From contig NZ_QVON01000001.1 in assembly GCF_003426735.1 (NCBI RefSeq), positions 620,001 to 684,000 on the forward strand: DNA of 64,000 nt, in the 5' to 3' direction. The translations under genes and the position numbers were made by a program. The notes under the pieces were generated by a model that saw nothing but the letters and a program-made list of their open reading frames with translations, was not told the DNA's origin and ran no database searches. This DNA is from Arenibacter sp. P308M17. Its GTDB lineage: Bacteria; Bacteroidota; Bacteroidia; Flavobacteriales; Flavobacteriaceae. Positions 62,503 to 64,000 of this stretch are shown piece after piece; positions within the stretch are counted from its first letter, which is position 1, and each line of letters begins with the position of its first letter.

Positions 62503-64000
62503 ATGAAGATTACACTATTTAAAAGTTTTTTGCTATTGGGAGCTTTTTTAAGTTTCGGATTGGCGAAAGGACAAACGGTTACCGGTACCGTTTCCGATCA
62601 GTCAGGACCCCTGCCTGGGGCGAACGTATTGGTGAAAGGTACAACCAATGGAACCCAAACGGATTTTGACGGTAACTACTCCTTGGACAATGTAGGAAGT
62701 AATGCAACTCTGGTCTTTAGCTATATCGGCTTTAAGAAAGTAGAGGTTCCCGTTAACGGCAAAACCACTATTGACGTAAACCTGGAAGAGGATGCCAGTG
62801 AGCTGGAAGAAGTGGTGCTAATTGGGTACGGTACCTCAAGAAGGTCGGATCTTACCGGTGCGGTCGGATCCGTAAACGAGGATGAGCTTAGGGAACGCCC
62901 TGCTACTTCCCTTAACCAGGCCTTATCGGGCAAGGTAGCCGGGGTGCAGGTAAATACCAACTCAGGTCGTCCGGGAGGAAAGTCCAATGTTAGGATAAGG
63001 GGATTTAGTTCCATTAACTCTTCCAACAACCCCTTGTACGTGGTAGATGGGGTGCAATTGCCACAAGGTGCCCAGGATCAGTTTAGTACCGCCATTGATT
63101 ATTTGAACCCTAACGAGGTAGTTTCCATAGAAGTGTTGAAGGATGCATCCTCCACGGCCATTTATGGGGCCAGGGGTGCAAACGGGGTCATTTTGATCAC
63201 CACCAAGAAAGGACAGGTAGGTGAAGGCAGAATTACCTATGATGTGGATTTCAGTATGGTGCAGCACGGTCCCAATGGTGCAGAGGCACTTAATGCCGAG
63301 GAATATTTGATGGTAGAGCAGCTTGCTTGGGAGAATTCTGCGAAATTCGACCCTGATGGATGGGCCGCAGGTAATTATGCCCAATACGAACCAAGACTTA
63401 AACATCAGGACCCGGCGACCGCCCTTCTTTTCGATAGCGAAGGCAATCCTTTGTACGATACCGATTGGAGGAAAGCGATTACCCAGCACAACCTTTCCCA
63501 AAACCATCAGTTAGGTTTTTCAGGTGGCAAGGATGGTACTACCTATTCTTTGTCCTTGGGCTTTAGGGACGATCAGGGCCTACTTTTAAACTCCTACCTT
63601 AAAAGGTATTCGGGCAGGTTTTCCATTGATGATCAGATCAAATCATGGTTGAAGATCGGTGGTACCTTGGGGTACAACTATCAGACCGAGAACCTGGTGG
63701 ATACCAACGATGCCGTACCACGGCAAATGGTAGAGGATCTGCCGATTTTGCCTGTTATATATGAGAGGGGTCCAAGAGAAGGTATGTTTGCGGACAATAG
63801 GGACTATCCTTTTGCGGAAGGTTCCAGAAGTTCGGTACACAGACTAAATAGCCAGAAATATATTCTTAACACCCAGAATGTTGCCGGTAGTGTGTATGGC
63901 AACCTGGGGCTGATGGAAGGGCTGGTGTTCCGTACCGTACTGGGTGTAAATGTCATGACCCAGGAGAACAACGAGTTCAGTGACAGTACGTTGAGCAATG
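62503..64000 (+). CDS. SusC-family TonB-dependent receptor, 5' part (runs off window)
   Basis: An open frame from the ATG at 62503 to the window end (about 499 codons), with no stop, so it is absent from lists of complete ORFs. The signal peptide MKITLFKSFLLLGAFLSFGL is followed by KGQTVTGTVSDQSGPLPGAN of the carboxypeptidase-regulatory-like domain, LEEVVLIGYGTSRRSDLTGA, and a plug with SSTAIYGARGANGVILITTK. The early barrel begins near HNLSQNHQLGFSGGKDG. It is divergent from the metallophosphatase-GH92 operon, suggesting a mannose-containing ligand. A SusD partner should lie beyond the window. Confidence 0.94.
   Translation, partial: MKITLFKSFLLLGAFLSFGLAKGQTVTGTVSDQSGPLPGANVLVKGTTNGTQTDFDGNYSLDNVGSNATLVFSYIGFKKVEVPVNGKTTIDVNLEEDASELEEVVLIGYGTSRRSDLTGAVGSVNEDELRERPATSLNQALSGKVAGVQVNTNSGRPGGKSNVRIRGFSSINSSNNPLYVVDGVQLPQGAQDQFSTAIDYLNPNEVVSIEVLKDASSTAIYGARGANGVILITTKKGQVGEGRITYDVDFSMVQHGPNGAEALNAEEYLMVEQLAWENSAKFDPDGWAAGNYAQYEPRLKHQDPATALLFDSEGNPLYDTDWRKAITQHNLSQNHQLGFSGGKDGTTYSLSLGFRDDQGLLLNSYLKRYSGRFSIDDQIKSWLKIGGTLGYNYQTENLVDTNDAVPRQMVEDLPILPVIYERGPREGMFADNRDYPFAEGSRSSVHRLNSQKYILNTQNVAGSVYGNLGLMEGLVFRTVLGVNVMTQENNEFSDSTLSN

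Overview
The window looks like a chromosomal segment of a marine Flavobacteriaceae (Bacteroidota). The reasons are four SusC- or SusD-type systems plus one cut at the right edge, lipoprotein and Tat-type signal sequences, sulfatases, FecI/FecR-type regulation, the usual carboxypeptidase-regulatory N-termini on the TonB-dependent receptors, moderate G+C and very few Shine-Dalgarno sequences. No rRNA, tRNA, CRISPR array or transposase was seen. Family names come from motifs read by eye, without database searches.

Region 1 (1-9510) is the end of a sulfated-glycan utilisation locus: a partial SusD, a PhoD-like Tat phosphatase and two type I sulfatases, one close to heparan N-sulfatase. A PAP2 phosphatase and an LpxL-like acyltransferase follow, separated by a long non-coding stretch with a probable 40-residue membrane protein and a heptad repeat.

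Region 2 (9527-26605) is a sialic-acid utilisation locus on the minus strand: SusC/SusD, N-acetylneuraminate lyase, GH20 hexosaminidase, ManNAc 2-epimerase, sialidase, a PhyH-type oxygenase, a creatininase-family protein and a NanM-like mutarotase fused to a sodium symporter. A divergent FadR/GntR regulator lies among them. Four copies of a palindrome (consensus TTATGTATWACATAA) sit in front of every transcription unit and are the probable regulator sites.

Region 3 (27527-43672) is a complete myo-inositol catabolic set: SusC/SusD, a LacI regulator, aldolase (IolJ), IolB, IolC, IolD, a sodium symporter, IolA, IolE and IolG. An identical 16-base palindrome precedes both susC and iolJ.

Region 4 (43982-57734) starts with an ECF sigma factor, a FecR anti-sigma factor and SusC/SusD. 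Next is an operon for an ethanolamine-type permease, a glutamine-synthetase-like ligase, an aldehyde dehydrogenase, an iron alcohol dehydrogenase and a class I glutamine amidotransferase. This set fits a gamma-glutamylated route from ethanolamine to glycine.

Region 5 (57870-64000) has a GH92 mannosidase and a large lipoprotein metallophosphatase, preceded by a third copy of the inositol-locus palindrome (15 of 16 bases), then a divergent SusC that runs off the window.

The most interesting reading is that regions 3 to 5 co-operate. A shared operator ties inositol catabolism to a mannosidase and a phosphoesterase, next to an ethanolamine pathway. Mannose, phosphate, inositol and ethanolamine are the parts of GPI anchors and related inositol glycolipids.
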